A stretch of 64,000 nucleotides of DNA from Hemibagrus wyckioides (GCF_019097595.1 NC_080717.1:13572336-13636335), one strand, 5' to 3'; shown: positions 35,037 to 50,309, counted from the first letter of the stretch. Made by a program: numbers and translations. The notes: generated by a model from the sequence alone, not told the origin.

Positions 35037-38000
35037 CATTGGCCATCAGCTGAGCCTTAAGTTCAGGATTTGGGAAGGTTGCTATATATAGGGAATGACA
35101 TCATGGCCACAGTGATGTCAGGTATTTTGAAGAAAAACAGGTCTTGTATAGTTCTTAGAATAGCATAGGAGTGGATGGGCACATTAAGAGACAAAGAAAG
35201 CAAAAGGTAATGATTAAAAGAGACAAGAGGTCTGCAGGAGACACAGAGGTCTTTCCAGCCTAGCAAGCATTCAAAAATGTCAATAATGCCACTGCAACTT
35301 CTAATCCTTTTTCACAAAGAATGTTTTCAAAGAGGAGATGTAATTGTAAATGAATGTAATGGAATGTAAATCCTCTCTCTTCACTTCAGTATCCAAATAG
35401 CATCATTCATATAAGCACATTTATACCACTTTCCCATCATCATATAAAACAGAGAGAATGAACAGAAGTCTTAAGTCAACAAAGCTTAAACGGTTAGATT
35501 CATTCCTCTGAATGAGGTACACTGGAATATAGAGAGAAGGCGCTCACAAGAGCTAGAGAGAGACAGCTACATAGGAAGTAAAGACATAGAGAGAAATTTG
35601 CTAGTAGAACAAGGTCAAGGCTTCTGTCAGATGAGCATAGTTGTTTTTGCCCAGTTCCTGTGAGGATGTGACTCAGGGATCTGTTACCAGTGTAAGCTAG
35701 TGCAACAACATGATAGTGAACATGGACCAAAGGGGAATCAAATGAATGTATATTTTTTTCTGACAGAAGAGGCACCTGCATAATCACTACTAATGATTTA
35801 ATATGGTTCACGATTATTTGCTTGCTTTGATAAATGATAAAAAATACCACACAATAGGCAATTCCTAGAGAAAGTCAAAACAGCAAAGCCACATAACATG
35901 GGTCACGGATTCTCTTTGCAGCCTGTTTCTTCAGTAATACAATATCACACTGTAGAGACTGCATTCAAGGAATTTTTTTTTTTTTCATTTCAAGTTCTAG
36001 AATGTGACCAGTAAATTAATTTTAATTTCTCTCCAAGGTTCAGTGTCATGATGGGAACAGACATTTGTGCCTGCTCTGTGGCCAAATTTGATTTGTCATT
36101 GCGACTTTAAAACAAAAAAGCCCATGGTCAAAGGCAGGGGGAGAAATAATTATTGACATTTTAAGCTTTTTTCAAGTGCTAGTTTTTTTGTGATGTAGAA
36201 TATTTGGATTTGGCATGAGAAGATTGAGAAATAATTATCTAGCATTTGTGTCTGAGACAAGGATAAATGGACTGTGGAGTGTGAGAAGACAGATAATTAA
36301 TTGTCTGTCTGAGTATGAATACCATAACCCAAAATGGTTTGACCTTAGAACGGTAAACTTTTTGCACTATTGCTTAGTTCTGTGCAAACAATTCACTCTG
36401 TTTTTAACTCTTCACCCAGTAAGTTTGATATTTCACATTATACAGCAAAAGTATCATATCTCCTCCCTACATTGGATTCAGGATCTGTCAGTTTCTGGGT
36501 CATTTTAAAGTTGATTTTTTATCTAACTTCTCACTTCACTATTTTCTATTGTACTAGGATTTTGAAAAATAGCATTTTTTATCCGCTTATAAAAACATTG
36601 ATTTAATACACATGAACTTTTCAGGTAAATCATATGACACAAAAATTACTCAATCAGTGTAAAGAATAGCATAACTATGAGGTACTTTAGGTAGAAATGT
36701 AAGAGAGCAAAAAAAAAAAAACAGTTAAAATAGATGTTGATAAATTTGAAAGGAAAGAGGACAGCCACAAACTGACCTGTGAATCTTGCAGTGACAGGAA
36801 ATGCATCACCGAGCAATGGGTTTCTTGCTACTTCCTGACTGTTAGACCACAGACAGCAGAACACATCTCTTTCATCATGAGAATGGAAAGTTCTCCTACA
36901 CTTCTCTTTCACTGCTGCCTTTCTGGAGACTTCAATCATATTTAATACTCAATGCTTCCATGTGTTTGGTGCTCATAGTTACTTTTACAACTACCCGCTC
37001 ATAACATAATAACAACATGTGTGGTGATAAGCAACACATTTGCTTAAAGACGTAATCTGCACGAAAGAGAAAATCTATAAATCTTGGAGGCAGACTAGTT
37101 TGGTGATTTTGCTTGACCATGGAGATTTAGATTTTGAGCATTGGAGTGAACCACTAACTAACCTTCTTTATAGAAAATAGCATAGTTCAAAAAACATAGT
37201 TCTAAGAATTGTCTTCAAAAAGCTTCTCTTATAGATAAACAAAAGTTTTCAGGTCTGTAAGCTGACATCAACATCTACAAACTGACTAATAGCATAAATC
37301 TTTATTAAATATTGAAATAATATTTAAGAATTATGCTATGTGTTTATTGTGCAATTATTACAAATGTCAGCCACGTCTACTATTTTATAATGTAAAAGAT
37401 AAATTCTAGTATTTTTGTACTATTAACATGGTCAATAATTAAGTAAATCAATGAAGAAAGGTTGGGAGGCTTTGAGCCTGAATACATCATGCATCTCACA
37501 GGCTGTGTACTGAGAAACAGATGAAAAGGAACAGAGCATGGTGCACCACTACTCACTTCCTCTCTCTCACATCTCACTGAGTGCTTAGATCTTTTGTTCC
37601 ATAACATTCAGCTACTTCCTCTAAATGGTCCTCATGTACTTTTACAAAATATGAATTATTGAATGGATTTAATTTTTTCTTTAGTTTTGAAATATTAGTA
37701 TATAAGATGATGTCTTACCGGCAGAGACTCAACCGTCAACTGTGAAACTAACTCGATATGTGAGGGCTGTGTTCTAAAGAAACAGGCTTAGCAACATTCA
37801 CAGTGATCTATTTCTACTATGTGGCAACAGGCCACATGCCACAGATAGGAAGAACTACCCAAGTTGTGAAAACAAGACAGGAAACTGTTGCAGAAGGCTG
37901 TAAAGATGTGTTCTCCTATTTGAGTGTAACACAAAATATATTCGGGAAATGTGAGACTGCAAAAGATTATACTACGAGTATCACTACACAAACAGAAGAA

Positions 38001-41000
38001 TTACTTGTAATAACTATGTACTGATACATAGCATATTTCAAATCTTAAAATGTAGGGTAAAATGCTTTTTTTCTTTGAACTTGGTTCTACTGAATTATAG
38101 CTTGTAAAAATCAGTATATTTTTTGTAAAATAAGGTAATGTTAATGTTCTCTTTATTTTCCTGATTAGCTTTAATTAGCCTTAGCTAATTAAATTAAACC
38201 TAAAAGAAAATTACAAGGCAATCTCAGAAATAACTGACCTATCTCTAAAATTTCTATTTCTAAAAATATGATTTCAGTGAAGAAAAAACTATTCAGTGTA
38301 TAACAGAACAAGAGGAACAAACTACTAGAGCTCTGTTCAGACTTCAGATAAAAGCTTGGCCAAAAGTAATGCAAATAATGACCATTTCAGCTACTTTAAT
38401 TCATTGGTTTTATCTAATGAATTTTACACCAGGGTAAATTTTAATTTAATTTCTAGTCAATTACCCATGTTCACTAAACCACTCTGATGATATGTTTATC
38501 ACATAAAAAGTACACAATTATTCATGGAAATACCTAGAATATACTTGCACATTGCAAAGCAATTTAAAAAACTCTTCGCAGGTTTTTTAGCCATGTTCTG
38601 TGTCTGCAGGCAGCAAATGTGCTATTGTAAAAGAGCGCCTCCTCCGCCATCTTGGCTCGCCCATGTGTTTACTGTCATACCAATACCAACATGTTACAGC
38701 ATATGTCTACTGAAGGAGGGGAGAGAAGGCACTGTGAATATACCAACAAAACATGCTTGCCACACAACCACATATTCCAGCTACAACAAAAACAACAGTA
38801 CACTATGACTGCAACATAAAACAGACAGCAATTAAAAAAGACAGCTGGTTTTCAGCAGCAAATGACCATGTATTCTACACATTTGATTCTTACATATAAC
38901 AAAATGCACTGCTCTCAGTGCCTGGGGTTTAAATGAGGAAAAGTATATATAAAGTGTGTTGTCTATGGAATACTTAAAACTGTTTTAATGGAATCTATAT
39001 ATAAACTGAAGTTGCAGAGAAGCTGAAGCTGCCTGCTAAATGCAGAATACATTCCGAACAGGTCTGGACACAAGCTTATCAGCCCAACCAGCTGCACTGT
39101 CAAAGCAAAACTACTGATATCAATTCTCACATAATCTTTTAAAGTTGCATATTTCACAATCATTATTTAATATCATACCACATTCATTTAGCACTGTGAC
39201 AATACAAATCTAATCCCAGGTTAATGCAAGGATGTTTTCATAACATGACCATTTAGTATTTACTTTACAGTTTCAATTTCATAAAGCAACATTATAGTGA
39301 CAAATCTAACTTGTTCACTTATCTTTCCCCAAATGTATTTTATCAGCCATATATGGCTGCAAACTAACAGTTTTAGAATTGTTCTAATATTCTACTGAAT
39401 AACATTCCAAAAAGATCATAAATTGAAAAATAAAAACCTAAAAAAAAGCAAGCGCCTAAAAAAAGCAACTTGTATTTAATTTATGAGGACTGCTGTAATA
39501 ATATTACCTATTTTGGCTCTCACAATATGGGTAAACATTGTTTGACAATGTATGTGGCTAACCCTAATCAGGTCTCCTTAGCTTTTACAGGTACACACAA
39601 CAGGATGTTTCCTCTAAAGATGTTCACTCATGTAGGCCATGCTGTTGCACCAGGATAATTCTTGTTTGGGTGGACTATACTGAACATTTGTGTCCCCAAG
39701 CTTTATATGTTTTCCTGCAGTTTTGCTGACCATCCTGATTTTGTTTCATGATTTCAAGTGACTGTAGATACTTAGCTATTATGGAATCTTGAGTGCTGCA
39801 AGGAAAAAGAATTTATGTGAGCCACAACACAGTGTAAATCTACTGATGCGGTAAATGTATTGACAGGGTACATCTATTGACACTAAGAAGCTTAATAGCA
39901 AAATAGTTGATGACTTGAATAATTTTAACATTTTCAAATTCATTTATTTATTTGTCTGTAAATATTTGTTGCAGTTTGTTGGCTGAACTGTGATTACTAT
40001 GTTTTGCACTGGAGCTGAAGGTAATTTATCTAACATAAGTTTAAGGCATCCCTAAATCACACAGCTATCTGACAAAGGTTTTCATATGTGAAGGTAGAAT
40101 CTTGAAGTTAGAATCACTCTTAGCAAATAATTTGGTATAATTTGGAATTAGCGATTAGATGTAATATATTGGGTGGCCAAAGTTGGTGTAATTGTGTGGT
40201 GAAAGCAATTAGGTTGATAATGCAGGTCTAATTTGAATTTGGATTCATATATGGACTTTTATTTTATTTTATAAAATGTTTTCAACAAATTCTTGCATCT
40301 CAATAAAGTAAACAGATACTGTAAACTGAATCACAGAATGAGGAGACAAGAGGCTCTTAAATTAAGGATATTCTGCAGAAGTTTTTATTGTAGAATGTGA
40401 TACACTTTTGTAGAAAGTGCACAATATAAATGCCATAAAAATACATCTGCCCCAAAAAACAAATTCTATTCAATAATACAACAATAAAAAATAAATATTT
40501 TCAACAATAAATTAATATACTTAAGTCACTAGAAAGCAATGCTTCTGTGAGCAATGAGGTCTATGGTAAATTTTTATTTCTTGATTCATCCTGTCTTCAT
40601 TCCTTTCCTTGTACATTTTGCTAACTGCTAGGGATTAGCTAGGAAGCAAAGAAGGGATGCAAGCAGGTGCAGTTCAAGAAATGAAAAATTTTCCTACTTC
40701 TACATTTGCCTTTTTGGTACAGAAAAAAACTAAACAAACTTAACACAACTGCTGGGTGGTCAGTTACATTTGGGTCCAGAAAAATATATGTATAAATTTA
40801 ATGTCTGGATACCCCATTCCTGATTGTACTGCCTTATACTGCTTTAGTAAGTCTTTTATCCAATCCATCATTATATTATATATTCAAAAAAAGACCCAAC
40901 CTTTTTCCATTTGCTTTCATCAAACCGGACACCCTTCTAAACAGAATATTCTTTAAATCGCTCTGGGGTTGACTGGACCAATATGACAGACATTCATTGC

Positions 41001-44000
41001 ACTGACATCCCAACTGTAATGAAAAACTTGCTTTAAGTTCCTCAGAAATGTATCCATGGACTGCATAGTCAATGATTTCAGTTTTGTTCCAAAAAATCAG
41101 CACTAAAGTAAGAAATTACTTACTTTTTTATACTAAACTAAAATGATCATAGCAAATTAGAATATTCATATTTGTTTTACAAGACCTTTCTTGTTGTGTA
41201 AACAACCATAGTAATAAAGAATGGTCATAACACTACCCTGTAACTGTGCAGTCAACAAAACCAGTCATGATATAAACACAACTATTGGCATTGTAAACTA
41301 TAATGCACATGACCACCTAGTACAGTGATTCTCAGTGAAGGTTGTGCTCAATTTGGTGACTAATTCTTATTGTTTTTACATAGTTTTTGATATGTGTAAC
41401 CCTGTTATGGAATATATGTAAAACATACAACAACTGAATTTCTATTGTTACACTATGTAGCTACCACCATGAATCAAGGTACATACCATGAAAAATGAGC
41501 TCAAGAGAAATTAGATATAGGCATCACCTGTGATTTTATTAAAGAATGAGACAGATCAAAAGGTACACACTTGCAACTTGCAAACACTAAATCAGTAAAC
41601 AACGACTCTCTGGTCAAGTTGTTTAAGCTAATAATACATCAAGCCGTGCTATTCTTAAAATAATTATATGATATGAAAATTTTAAAAAGGGTACTTTTTT
41701 GACAAATAATTTTCAATGGACATTCAGGGGAGGCCAAAATTGCTTATCTGAATTTTTTTTTTCTTTGGTGGTGGGGGTTTAGAGCAGGTCAATATCTGAT
41801 AAGGGATAACTCAAAACAAAAATGTTCAATTCTACATTTTTAGATGTGGCATTATGATATAAAATCATCAGCTGATGTGATAAAGACCAGTCATAAAATC
41901 TCTCAGGAGAGACAGAGTATGTGAATGTAAAGCATTTTTTTTTGGCAAGATTAGTTTGCAAGGTTTGGACTACATTAATTCTAGTGTGTATATTTGGCTG
42001 AAGGTAATTGCTCTCTTTAGACAGTACCAGGAAATAATGGCCAGTCCTCAATTATTGAGACTAAACATCAATGAACTGTATGTTGTGTGTATTGTAGAAA
42101 CAGATTCAGTTTTAGCTTCTCATGAATCTTTGAAAATTTGCCTCTATAGCTATGAAATGCAAACCCATTAGACGATATAAAATAAAACATGACAAAAAAG
42201 AAACTCTCTTCAGTGTGACTATGCATGATATTACTTGGTTTACTACAATGATTACCAACAATATTTTCTTAATTTATTGACTTGCAAAGTTGGTGACCCT
42301 TTTTAAGTGCTTTGGATGTACTAAAACTTGGTATGTACTCACAGTATTTGGTATGTAATGATACTAATTGCTCTTTGTCTAACTTTCAATCACAAAACAT
42401 TGAAGTAAACTAACATCAGTTCACCCACTTGTATGAAGATGTGTTATTTTTGTTAGGGAGAAGTGAAGTGTTATTTTAAATATAGGATGTGCTAACAAAT
42501 ATATAGTGTGTTAGACCTTGAGAGTTTCATCATATGATAAAAGTCTGATTCAGCTTATCATCTTTAATATTACCAGATAAGATACAATATATGCTAATGA
42601 TTAGTAATGGGTTTGACTATTGTTATGTTTCACAATGTGAAAATTAAGGGTTAGTCCTCGAATTTTACCTAGAAATGACAACCTGGTTGCACTATAAAAC
42701 ACATTTTAAATTCACAGAGGCACATTCACCTGTAGGTGAAGCACTCCATGGAAAGCTTTGAAGCCTCTGGATTAGAGCCAAGACTCCTGCTGTTACTGTC
42801 TAAAACTGTGAAACTCAATTAAATTGGTAGATATGGGAAATATTTTATTGCACACTATAAATGGAAGCATGCCATCTTTGAGCTGTAGAATCTGGTGCAG
42901 TAAATATTCCATTAATATGAACACTCCATTAACATTGTATGAAAAAGTTTGCTTAGTAACTTGTTTTTCTATGCCAATGTGTGTTTCATGCCAATACAGT
43001 GGTTTAACATCACCTATTTCCACATAAAAGAGAAAAGTGTTTCTGTTTTGTCGGTGAAGACAGTGTTTGACGTGAAAGTGTCTGCAATAACTACAGTTAC
43101 TATTAAGTGAAATGATAAATGAAAAACTAGGCTGTGAGATATTTTCATGACATACCGCCTATACTATCTAAGCAGTAAGCAGTGTGGTTACATGGGAAGT
43201 GGTCTAACACGTCAGCTATCTTTTTGACACATGATGTGTCCCTCATATCTTATCAGTGAAAATGATGAGTAAATTTGCAATTAAAAACACTGCTACATTT
43301 TACAAGGTAGCAATGTTTTTCCCCTTCAGCAATGCATATTTAAAGTCACAAGCATCTTAAAACACTTTAACATGCCTTATCCTGAGTCCTGGAAAACATG
43401 CATGCTTTCCACATCAACCTATGCCCTTCTAATGGTGCCAAGCTTATCCCTGACCACACCTATTCCACCATCTCTATGTTGCATTTCCCTGAAGTGTTAT
43501 CAAAAGCTTTGACCAGTTATTTAAACAATAAACTCCCTCTGGCCTGGCTGAGGCTGCTAGGGCTATGATCAGGATAATTTATTGGCCTGCAGGAGTGCTG
43601 TAAACTACCAGACCAAACTGTAAATTTCAAAATGTGGCTAAGAACAAGTTTTTACAAAAAAATTAACTGCAATAAGGCCCTTGGAAATACTATTTAACTT
43701 CTAACATTATATTTTTTTATCTTTTAATTTTTATACAAATATGTTATTACTGGTCACAGGACCAGGGAAATGGATACCTGCTGCTAATGCAAAGTGAATC
43801 ATTCCACTATGATTGACATTTACCACAAGCTGTTGCAAAAAATGTCTAATAACATACTCTGTGACTGGACAGTGGGTACCTTCCTCTTGTATTCTGGGTA
43901 CCTAACTGTAGAGGTATGCCAGTCTGAGCTTGTTGGAAGCATTTAGTTTTCACAGGTCAGACAGTTGCAACACTGAGAATGTGCAATGCTCAATGAAACT

Positions 44001-47000
44001 GAGGGGGAACATTATGGAAATATTATGCAAATCTTCTCCAGACACAAGCAGCATGCACACAAAAGGGAGTCTACAAAATGACATAGCCAGACTACTCTCA
44101 CCTCAAGACAATAAAATATACATCACTCTATCAATTTATTACTGTAATTTACCGCTCCTTCAACTCTATTCCATATCATCCTTTTACATCATAATTAAAG
44201 ACAATGTGTGTAAGATAATCTACATATTGGTCTGCATATGCACTACATTATCATTCATCTATTAAAACCCAACCATTCGACAATATAGTTGCATAGGAGG
44301 AGATGATTTTTTTTCATCTGCATAGCCCTTTAGTGTTTGTCATGCTAGGTCAGGTGGAGCAGTGTAAAACCCACCCTCTTGCTTATCAGGGCCTAATGAT
44401 CCCTTTACAGGCTGGGACTTGTTGACTGTGCATTGTGTAAGGAACCAACCTGACACTGCTGCCCACTCCGCCTACCATGACAGAAACTCAGCCTCAAAAA
44501 GAAACACTAAACAAAGCAATTCTCAACTGTAGGGCTTGTGTTTTGCTGCTGCGTGATTCTAGGTACTGCAGCTAATTTACAACACAAATTACACAAGAAA
44601 AGGTGGGGGACATAGTTAGAGAGCTGAGGCCATGAGGACTTTCAAAATGATTGGAGTTAGTTTAATGAAAGACGAAGGTAAGCTGAATATACCACTGCTT
44701 GGTAAACCTTTACCCCAAGTGGACATGGTGTAGCCCTTGGTAGTGTAATCAAATATTTAATTTCATACATTTGTATATACCTAGAGGATGAACAAGTCCA
44801 CAATACAATCTTAAAAAAAGGTTTGGTGCTTTGTCAACAATAAAGTAGAACTAGTAGCTCACAGAGTAGGAGTAGTATGTAAATATTCTAGGTAATGGCT
44901 TCTTTCATATGAAGGCAATGTGCATATACAGAATGGTATGTGAGAAGACAGTGAGTGGAGTGAACTGAACTGACTCCAACCATTCACAGAAGAGTAACAG
45001 GTTATGCAAGAGGAAGCAAAAGCAAATTCATCTATTTGTGGCAACAGGAGCCTATATAAAGTAATTAAAATATAGGTTCCACATCACATGGCTTTGTATC
45101 TTATTTAGAACCTCTTGGTTCTCAGCACAAGATTATTCACAATATTTAAGCCAGGCTCTGGTGAATAGATATTGCCCTGACAAGCTAAATCTGGAAATAA
45201 TCAACTCTAACAACAGAGGGAATCACCATACCTGACCAATGGTCACATAAGGCAAATATGCTTTTCATTACATTAGACATTATAACATAAATAAGTGTGC
45301 ACCTTAGCAGATTCTAGGCACCAAGATGAAGAAAAATTGTGTTCACACAACTAGTCATTCTAACTGTCACATGGGATTGGTCAACAGGCTTGCAGAACAT
45401 GATTCTCTGCCTTGCTTAAGCAACCCATATAAGGCAATGGGGCTTTTTACATGTGACAAAAAGCAAACCTAAAAAATTTGTACCAAATGAATAGAATCCC
45501 CAATTCCATAAAGTAGATTACACATTTCTGTAAAAGGAAAAAGAATTTACTAACCTCAGTTACTCGTCTTTCAGTTGTTTTAATCCCATAAGCATTATAA
45601 ACCAGTAATTTCCATAGTAATGTATGATACCGATCAGTAAAACTACATATTTACATTAAACAAAGTTAGATTTTCTTCACTAACCTCAGCGAAACAGTTT
45701 TTATTTGCCATGCTCCATGTTTGTGGTGGAGGATCTGTCAGATCTGAATTACAACAAAACTGAGAGAGAAAAAAAAACAGAACGTTGGTAGAAGAAAAAA
45801 TACCCAAGGGTGGGGTGTGTCTAGAACAACCAGAATGGCATGTTGAAGGTACCGAACACTGAATGACCTTCTGCCTATCCCACTCACATAAACAAGAGTT
45901 AAAGTTAAAATGAAACTGGAAAATAGTGAGCAATTGCTCCTAAGTAATTCCTCTTTTTTTGTCTCTGTTTGGTGAAGCAACTGGCTCTGTGTCTCTAACT
46001 TTGTGTCAGTATGTAAGCAACCACTGAGACACTGATCTGTGAAGCAGAACAATTGCACCTAGCCAATCAGCAGATAGGGCGGGCCATAAAAGCAAATCCC
46101 TTCAGGTGAGGTGTGAGGGTGGTTTCGATTGGCTGGGAAACCCAGTGGGGGAGGGGAGACTTGGGCAAATATCTGACCCCAGCAGACAACAATCCTTGCA
46201 CAATGTAACAAAACATAAGACTCACTTTTACAAGGTGGGAGTGTTTAATGAGTTTAGTGATAATTTCAGATTTCAGTAACCTATAGTAAAATGACTCCGT
46301 GGGCATCATATCCACTAAAACTCTTCGTCCGTTCTCCATTTACACTCATCCAGGATTGAAAATGGGACAGGTAGCACAAAGGTAAAAGCAGGGGTGTGGC
46401 TTCATAGAATATAGGAGAGGCCACAAGAGAGGCTTTCTGTCTGCCTTGAGAACCATATAAAGAATCCAGAGGTTAAAAATCTAGAGACAGAGTCACAAAA
46501 AAAACCCACTCCTGCTGCTGTTGTTTGTGTGTGTTTGTCAGATTTCTGTATATTTGTATAGTGTTCAGGAGTCTTTCTATTTACACCTGCATGTTAATTT
46601 CTTTGTGCATTTTCATACATTCACATTCATTTATATATCTAAGCATTTGCCTTTGTTTGGTTGCACATTTAAGCATGTGAGAGCATATATATGACTTATC
46701 TATGCAGATGACAAACAGAAATTTAGGGATCTGAGGTGGGGCTTCATGAGAACTGAGACACATCAAGACTGTGTGTGCGCGTGTGTAGTGGATTATAAAT
46801 AGTCTAGACCCAAATAACAAAGGCCAACATGCACTCTGCAAACTTTCAATAGTAACCATGTTGAGTTGCAATTATGTTTCTTAAATACACATAAGATTTA
46901 AGTAAACGCCATCAAACATCTTAGGCAACCTACGGCTATGGCTGTAGTCTTCAAATGCCACAGACAAAGATGAGTCAATCAGATTAAGCACATTATGTAT

Positions 47001-47230
47001 TGCAAAGAAAATGCCTGTTGCGGTCCAAAAGAGCTTTACAAGTGAAGGCCTGCCACAGTGGATAAGAAAGTATATTCCAATGACTTGGCAAGATTTGGAA
47101 TAGGGAAGAAATTTTGTAAGCTTTGTTTTATTATTTTCTTCTCAGTTTAAGAAACCTATAAGAAATTAAGAAGTACAGTATCTGCATCAGTAAGATATCA
47201 CACAGATATAATGCTGTAAACACACATGCA
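35037..47230. other. 12 kb of AT-rich DNA without recognisable genes
   Basis: Read on both strands: only short ORFs without recognisable domains, no tRNA, and no transposon with identifiable ends. Poly-A/T tracts are frequent. At 46061-46093 a CCAAT box, a GGGCGGG box and CATAAAAGC occur together. It could hold regulatory DNA or 5' UTR introns of elf4 that cannot be seen from sequence alone. Confidence 0.5.
46061..46140 (+). promoter_or_regulatory. Weak promoter-like cluster
   Basis: AGCCAATCAGC, GGGCGGGCC and CATAAAAGC lie within 35 bp, and an inverted CCAAT (GATTGGCT) lies near 46128. No gene downstream is recognised. The spacing is tighter than in usual promoters. Speculative. Confidence 0.15.
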
Positions 47231-47235
47231 CACAC

Positions 47236-48440
47236 ACAGTGGACACAAAATGTCTACACATCCCTTATAACCATGGGTTTTGTGATATTGATCCAAGATG
47301 TAAATCATATCAGATTCAGATTTCAAAACATTAGATTTACCAAGACCTTGAAGAAGAACAGGACATCCCTCCAAAACTGACACAGGGATAATACACAAAA
47401 AAACATCAGGAGGTTGTCAAGAAACCTATAGCAACAAGATTCAAGATTTCAAGATTCAAGATTCAAGAAGCTTTATTGTCATTTCAACCACATATAGCTG
47501 GCGCAGTACATAGTGAAATGAAACAACGTTTCTCCAGGACCTGGTGCTACATAAACATACAGCAACAAGTTCAACACAAAACAATAAACACCACCACAGA
47601 ACTAGGACAGAAGTTTGTCTTAGCCACGTAAAGTGCACAGTGTGCAGCTAGGTGCAAACAGAGCATAGACAAGACAGTGCAAAAAGACAATAAATACAAT
47701 AAAGACAACACAAAAGAACACAGGACACTTAGCGCTGAAAAGAAATAAAAGAACGTGTACTGGAATGTAAGTGAAATAAAATAGATAAAGTGAAATGATG
47801 TAAAAAATTAAAAAAAAGGATTGTGCAAAAATATTGTGCAAAAATACACAGCAGCGGTTGAGGTAGTGCAAATAGAATAAACATAAATATAACTATAGCA
47901 GCGGATGACAGGTAGAGGTAGTGCAGTAAGGAATGAACAGTATAAATTATGTGTGTGTGTATGCGTCCACACAGTCAAGAGAGAGTGTGTGTATCTGTGT
48001 GTGAGAGAGACAGAGTTAATATACAGTTCAGTCCTGAGTGAGAGTGTGTGTAAATGAAATGCAGGAATATCTGGCAGGTACTGGTCACACCCTGCATGTA
48101 ACAAACAATTTCTCATATTCTTCACGTGTTACACAAGAGAAGACTGCATTTGTTAATAAAAGGAAAAACCAACATTATCAGAAAACTGTCTAAGGGAGAA
48201 AAGCAGTTTTGAAGCTGACAAAGAGTCTAAATCAATCAGAGTCTTTGCACAAGTATTGGGTATATCTAATACAATTTTGAATGTCTTGAAAAAACACTGT
48301 GAGAGCAGTGTCATTTTCCAAGTTGTTTAGTCCAAATGCCATGAAGGTGTGTACTTGGTCTGCAAGAGTGTTCAGGTAGGTGGTACATGTCTTGCAACAA
48401 GTAACATCCACATGAAAACCACTAGTTCACCATCTGTTCT
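47236..48440 (+). mobile_element. Tc1-like remnant split by a nested repeat
   Basis: The left part has GTGGACACAAAATGTCTACA, a Tc1-type end, then 'aagaagaacaggacatccct'. After the inserted repeat (47441-48120) it resumes with 'ggaaaaaccaacattatcag', 'ctaagggagaaaagcag' and 'gcacaagtattgggtatatc', an HTH-encoding region. The C-terminal half is missing. Confidence 0.45.
47441..48120 (+). repeat. TCAAGATT-tailed interspersed repeat, copy 2
   Basis: Starts with tandem TTCAAGATT, then AAGCTTTATTGTCATTTCAA and TTTCTCCAGGACCTGGTGCT, 'gtgcagctaggtgcaaacag', ending in CA/GA-rich sequence. The longest of three copies here. Class unknown. Confidence 0.8.
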
Positions 48441-48614
48441 TCCTTGGACCACTTTTGCTAGGTACTAACCACTGCATACTGGGAACTCTAGTAACACTTT
48501 TACATTTACATTAATGGAATTTGACAGATGTTCTTTTTCAGAGCGACGTACAAAAGTGCTTTGAAGTCTCTATCAATGAATACATTCATACTGTTTGGCT
48601 AGGTGGATACCATC

Positions 48615-48960
48615 AGTCTAAAACTGTGTTGGCAAGCAATATAGCACAGACAGATATGCATACCTAACTTTTACCCTGAGAGATGGAGGGACCAGTAGAG
48701 CAGTACTAGAAGATCTAAGGGAGTGTGGTGTAGTGTTGGGTTTTATAAAAGCTTTGAGGTAAGAGGGTGTTGATCCATTTTTGACTTTGTAAGCAAGCAT
48801 CAGTGTTTTAAATCTGATGTGTGCAGCTTCCAGAAACCAGTGGAGGGAGTGCAATGTGGTGCTGAGGGAGGACTTTGTAAGGTTGAAAACAAGTTCAGCA
48901 GCTGCAGAGGACAAGTTCCACTCAGGTAGACTTGCCAACAGAGAAATTACAAGAAACTGA
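48615..48960 (-). mobile_element. LINE reverse-transcriptase C-terminal fragment
   Basis: The minus strand encodes AAAELVFNLTKSSLSTTLHS, LHWFLEAAHIRFKTLMLAYK and GSTPSYLKAF, matching the end of L2/Rex-type reverse transcriptases ('LHWLPV..RI.FK.L.L..K'). The ORF is about 110 codons, truncated at both ends. Confidence 0.7.
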
Positions 48961-49704
48961 ACAAGCACATTAGTGGCCTGTGTGGGTCAAAATGAACCAA
49001 TTCCTGTACCTCAACCCTGTTTGTGCCACAAGACATGACAGGTTGCCTGTTTTGGGGTGCATCTTAGTCAGGGTCCTAATTCAGCAGTCAGGGCACTGAT
49101 ATATAAGCTATTTTAAGGGCTGTCTCAATCGCAAAATCCTTCCGCTAGAACTCCCCCTTCCCCTACAAATCTAAGTAGCTTGTTATCATTGTTGTAGCTC
49201 TTGAATGATTACCTACATTACAAATTATTAATTTTATTTGACATCCTAAATACACAACTATTAAGTGTTTAATGATTTTTAAAAAATCCACTAGCTAGAA
49301 AATTTGCTGGAAACTGTCATCAGTGCCCCACTGTCTAGTAAGACAGGGTCCTTACCAGTGTAACTCATGTACACAATATACAGATTCATGACCTAAATTC
49401 TAAATAATCCTCAAGAGTGAATGAAATATTAAATTATAGTTTTTTTTATCTCTGAAAAACAGGGTCAACTTAACTATGTCTATATGCTGTATATATAGAA
49501 CAGGAGATGATTTAATAATTTACATACAAGCTGTCTATCTTCTCAAAGGCCCACTGGAAACTGCTTTAAGGTGCTGACTTACTGCCTCCATGGCCCACAC
49601 TATGATAAATGTACTAGAGCTCTGCACAGGTAAACAAGGACACTCCCTAAGTCAGTGCTCTCGACATTTCAGTATAATTAAGGAGTAAGTTTATGTTAAG
49701 CCCG

Positions 49705-49710
<6 letters not shown>
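48961..49710. other. AT-rich spacer, nothing recognised
   Basis: No gene or clear repeat seen. Confidence 0.5.
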
Positions 49711-49767
<57 letters not shown>

Positions 49768-49798
49768 CATATATCTATATATATCTATATATATATAC

Positions 49799-49841
<43 letters not shown>

Positions 49842-49842
49842 T
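49711..49842. repeat. Compound (TA)n and (GATA)n microsatellite
   Basis: TA array at 49711-49761, then mixed ATCTATAT, then about 10 TAGA units at 49801-49840. It abuts a Tc1 fragment. Confidence 0.97.
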
Positions 49843-49856
49843 ATCTATATATCAGT

Positions 49857-50265
49857 GGTGTGTTGGGGAGCCATGTCATCTGCTGGTGTGGGTTTATGGA
49901 GATGCTGATTTCATTTTCCAGCAGGACTTGGCACCTTCCCACACTGCCAAAAGTACTAATACCTGGTTTAAGGACCAAGGTATCCATGTGCTTGATTGGC
50001 CAGCAAACTCACCCAACTAAACCTATAGAGAATTTATGGGGTATTGTGAAGAGGAAGATGCGAGACCCCAGACCCAACAATGCACAAGAGATGAAGGCCG
50101 CTATCAGAGCTACCTGGGCTTCCATAACACCTCAGCATTGCCACAGACTGATCGCCTCCATGTCATGCCGCATTGCAGCAGTAATTTAAGCAAAGGGAGC
50201 CCCAACCAGGTATTAAGTGCTGTACATGTTCATACTTTTCAGTAGTCCAACATTTCTGTTAAAAA
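49857..50265 (+). mobile_element. Tc1-like C-terminal remnant
   Basis: Encodes QQDLAPSHTAKSTNTWFK-type sequence (second Asp region), then after a frameshift LDWPANSPN.. PIENLWGIVKRKMRDPRPNN, ATWASITPQHCHRLIASM. The first half is absent; its 5' edge lies at a microsatellite. Not the same Tc1 family as 7842 or 33476. Confidence 0.8.
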
Positions 50266-50309
50266 TCTTAAGTATTATTTTAGTTACTGAATTTTGGGTT
50301 TTCACTGGT

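Noticed and set aside
46067..46339. 90-codon minus-strand ORF near the CCAAT/GC-box cluster
   Set aside because: No domain, no splice partners and no conservation evidence.
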